Of a stretch of DNA of 64,000 nt, positions 62,553 to 64,000 are shown in pieces. The stretch comes from Micromonospora sp. Llam0. Its GTDB lineage: Bacteria > Actinomycetota > Actinomycetes > Mycobacteriales > Micromonosporaceae. Both the position numbers and the translations under genes were made by a program. Below the pieces are notes generated by a model that was given only the letters and a program-made list of their open reading frames with translations, did no database searches and was not told where the DNA came from. The number at the start of each line of letters is the position of its first letter. Position 1 is the first letter of the stretch. The DNA is taken from the NCBI RefSeq assembly GCF_003751085.1, contig NZ_RJJY01000001.1, positions 1,240,001 to 1,304,000 of the forward strand, written 5' to 3'.

Positions 62553-62963
62553 TCACCAGCGGGTCGTCTCGTTGGCATGGCCGAGCTCGGCCCACACCTC
62601 GGACACCGTCTGGAACGTGCGACCCGGCGGCAGCTGATCGATCTCGTCGAGCACGTCGTCGGGTGCCTCGTTCTCCAGCGCGCTGTCGCGCAGCGTGCTG
62701 CGGTCCCCGGGCAGTGCCGAGAGGTTGATGTAGCGGCCCAGCCTGCTCCGCTGCTCAACCTCCTCGCTGGTCATGCCCTGCGGCGTACCGGAGCGGTTGT
62801 CGCCGGCCACAACCGCGGTCGGCTCCGGCTGGTCCTCGCCCGGGGGCTCCGCCTCGTGCCACTCCTCGGCCCGGCCTCCGGTGGTGCCCTGCGTGGTCCC
62901 ACGGGTGTCGTGGGCCATGCTGTCGTCCACCCGGGGACTGTGCTTGCTGTTGCCGCGTTCCAT
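62553..62963 (-). CDS. DUF2795 protein
   Basis: A 136-residue protein. The first 75 residues are hydrophilic and look disordered (HDTRGTTQGTTGGRAEEWHE). The last 55 match DUF2795: YINLSALPGDRSTLRDSALE, then DDVLDEIDQLPPGRTFQTVS. This domain is widespread in actinobacteria, often beside stress genes, with no known activity. The start is the ATG at 62963, with 30 bases to the upstream YihY gene. The order YihY, DUF2795, SRPBCC suggests an operon. Confidence 0.8.
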   Translation of the reverse strand: MERGNSKHSPRVDDSMAHDTRGTTQGTTGGRAEEWHEAEPPGEDQPEPTAVVAGDNRSGTPQGMTSEEVEQRSRLGRYINLSALPGDRSTLRDSALENEAPDDVLDEIDQLPPGRTFQTVSEVWAELGHANETTRW

Positions 62964-62992
62964 AGCTGTTCGGTTACCCGTGACCGGCGTGG

Positions 62993-63931
62993 CTAAACCG
63001 GCGTCCGGGGCGGCAGCACCGGGTCGGCCGGTTCCGACTCGCCGGCCTGGGCGGCCCGGCCGCGCTGCACCTCCGCGTTGATCTCGACGCCCAGCATCAC
63101 CGCCAGGTTGGTCAGGTAGAGCCAGACCAGGAACGCGATCACCGCGCCGAGGCTGCCGTAGGTCACGTCGTACGAACCGAAGTACGCGACGTAGGTGCCG
63201 AACCCGGCGGAAGCCAGCGCCGCCAGCAGCAGGGTCACCACGCCGCCGACGGCCAGCCAGCGGAGCTTCGGCTGGCGGACGTTGGGAGCGAACCAGTACA
63301 GAAGAGACAAGAGTGCCGTGACGATGGCGATCAGCACCGGCCATTTGAGCAGGCTCCAGGCGGTACGCGGAGCCTCGCCCAGGCCGAGCCGGTCACCGAG
63401 TGCGTCGGTGACCGGGCCGCTGACGATCAGCATCACGGCGACCAGCGCGAGCAGCACCAGCCCGGCGGCGGTCAGCCCGAGCTGCTGTGGCTGCAACCGG
63501 TAGAAGGGACGACCCTCGGCCACCCCGTAGATGGCGTTCGCAGCTCGGGTGAACGCCCGCACGTACCCCGACGCCGACCACAGCGCGGCCACCAGACCGA
63601 AGCTGAGCAGCACACCCGCGGAACCGCGCTGGTCGACCACCCCGTCGACGACGTCGACGAAACCCTCGTCCCCCACCACCGCCCCGGCTCCGAGATCCTC
63701 GGCCAGGCCGACCACGGTGTCCACCGTGCGCTCACCGTCGGAGACCAGACCGACCAGCGCGACGACCACGATCAACGAGGGGAAGAGCGCGAGTACGCCG
63801 TAGTAGGTCAACGCGGCGGCCCAGTCCACGCAGTTGTCCCGGACGAACCGTCGTCCGCTGCCGACCAGCACGGCGCGCCACGTCGTCAACCGGATCTCGC
63901 GTAACCGCACCGGCCGGGCCGGACTGTTCAC
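62993..63931 (-). CDS. YihY/BrkB-family membrane protein
   Basis: A 312-residue integral membrane protein of the YihY (BrkB) family, of unknown exact function and once mistaken for RNase BN. It has about six membrane helices. The first conserved block is FVRDNCVDWAAALTYYGVLA with ALFPSLIVVVALVGLV, the middle is AALWSASGYVRAFTRAANAI (with YGV), and the end has YGSLGAVIAFLVWLYLTNLA and MLGVEINAEV. The GTG at 63931 overlaps the stop of the next upstream gene by four bases (GTGA). It is followed by DUF2795 and SRPBCC genes in the same direction. Confidence 0.9.
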   Translation of the reverse strand: MNSPARPVRLREIRLTTWRAVLVGSGRRFVRDNCVDWAAALTYYGVLALFPSLIVVVALVGLVSDGERTVDTVVGLAEDLGAGAVVGDEGFVDVVDGVVDQRGSAGVLLSFGLVAALWSASGYVRAFTRAANAIYGVAEGRPFYRLQPQQLGLTAAGLVLLALVAVMLIVSGPVTDALGDRLGLGEAPRTAWSLLKWPVLIAIVTALLSLLYWFAPNVRQPKLRWLAVGGVVTLLLAALASAGFGTYVAYFGSYDVTYGSLGAVIAFLVWLYLTNLAVMLGVEINAEVQRGRAAQAGESEPADPVLPPRTPV

Positions 63932-64000
63932 CAGCGGCCGTCCGGTCCACCCGGAGCCTGCAGATGCAGCACCTTGACGACGGTCATCTCGTCGAGCAGT
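63928..64000 (-). CDS. C-terminal end of an unidentified protein
   Basis: Only the last 23 codons are inside the window, reading LLDEMTVVKVLHLQAPGG and ending PDGRW before a TGA at 63928-63930. The stop overlaps the GTG of the YihY gene (GTGA), which points to a coupled operon. Too little is visible to name the family. Confidence 0.5.
   Translation of the reverse strand, partial: LLDEMTVVKVLHLQAPGGPDGRW

Overview
The window is very GC-rich and reads as a high-GC actinomycete chromosome. The combination of whiJ-like XRE/DUF397 modules, CebR-type boxes in front of secreted cellulases, a class F sortase, DUF6343, DUF2795 and DUF3516 proteins and a second EF-Tu suggests Micromonosporaceae, but that family placement is inference. 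I see no tRNA, rRNA or CRISPR.

Layout. 0-14 kb: mostly housekeeping and signalling (GPP34 fragment, dNTP triphosphohydrolase, thioesterase, acyltransferase, GGDEF-EAL protein, HrpA helicase, and a phosphotransferase-fold protein that lacks its catalytic motifs). 14.5-19.3 kb: a whiJ-like module (small CxxCGG protein, XRE/DUF5753 regulator, DUF397 protein) whose regulator is split by an IS66-family element, which itself carries an ISAs1-family element; both insertions keep their target duplications. A second, intact copy of the module lies at 23.8-25.3 kb in mirror orientation. 19.6-37 kb: SDR, pseudouridine synthase, alpha/beta hydrolase, DUF3516 helicase, TrmB, sortase with a likely partner, Tat-exported enzyme, 6-phosphogluconate dehydrogenase, exonuclease III, PAC2 protein and an anchored transglycosylase-like protein.

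37.2-43.5 kb: a tightly overlapping minus-strand operon of KAS III (OleA-like), family 2 glycosyltransferase, ANL ligase (OleC-like), cytochrome P450 and NAD-dependent reductase (OleD-like), followed by an SGNH lipoprotein. There is no OleB decarboxylase, so the logic is that of a beta-lactone or modified lipid pathway. Just across the divergent intergenic region, on the plus strand, are a divergent extra EF-Tu with arginine at the kirromycin-resistance position 124, a frameshifted extra ClpP and the remains of a PopR/ClgR-like regulator. EF-Tu and ClpP are both antibiotic targets, and ClpP is the classical beta-lactone target, so this neighbourhood is the best candidate for an undescribed system in the window.

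46.5-56.5 kb: two secreted cellulases (GH9 and GH6, both with CBM2), each preceded by a CebR-type palindrome, flank stress and signalling genes (PP2C phosphatase, SigB/F-type sigma factor, transglutaminase-like protein, pirin, GSP17M-like protein). 56.6-64 kb: VOC protein, PAS-GAF-SpoIIE-HATPase phosphatase, MscS-related membrane protein and several small stress-type proteins, with a six-unit 18-bp tandem repeat and strong hairpin terminators. The window ends inside an unidentified gene.
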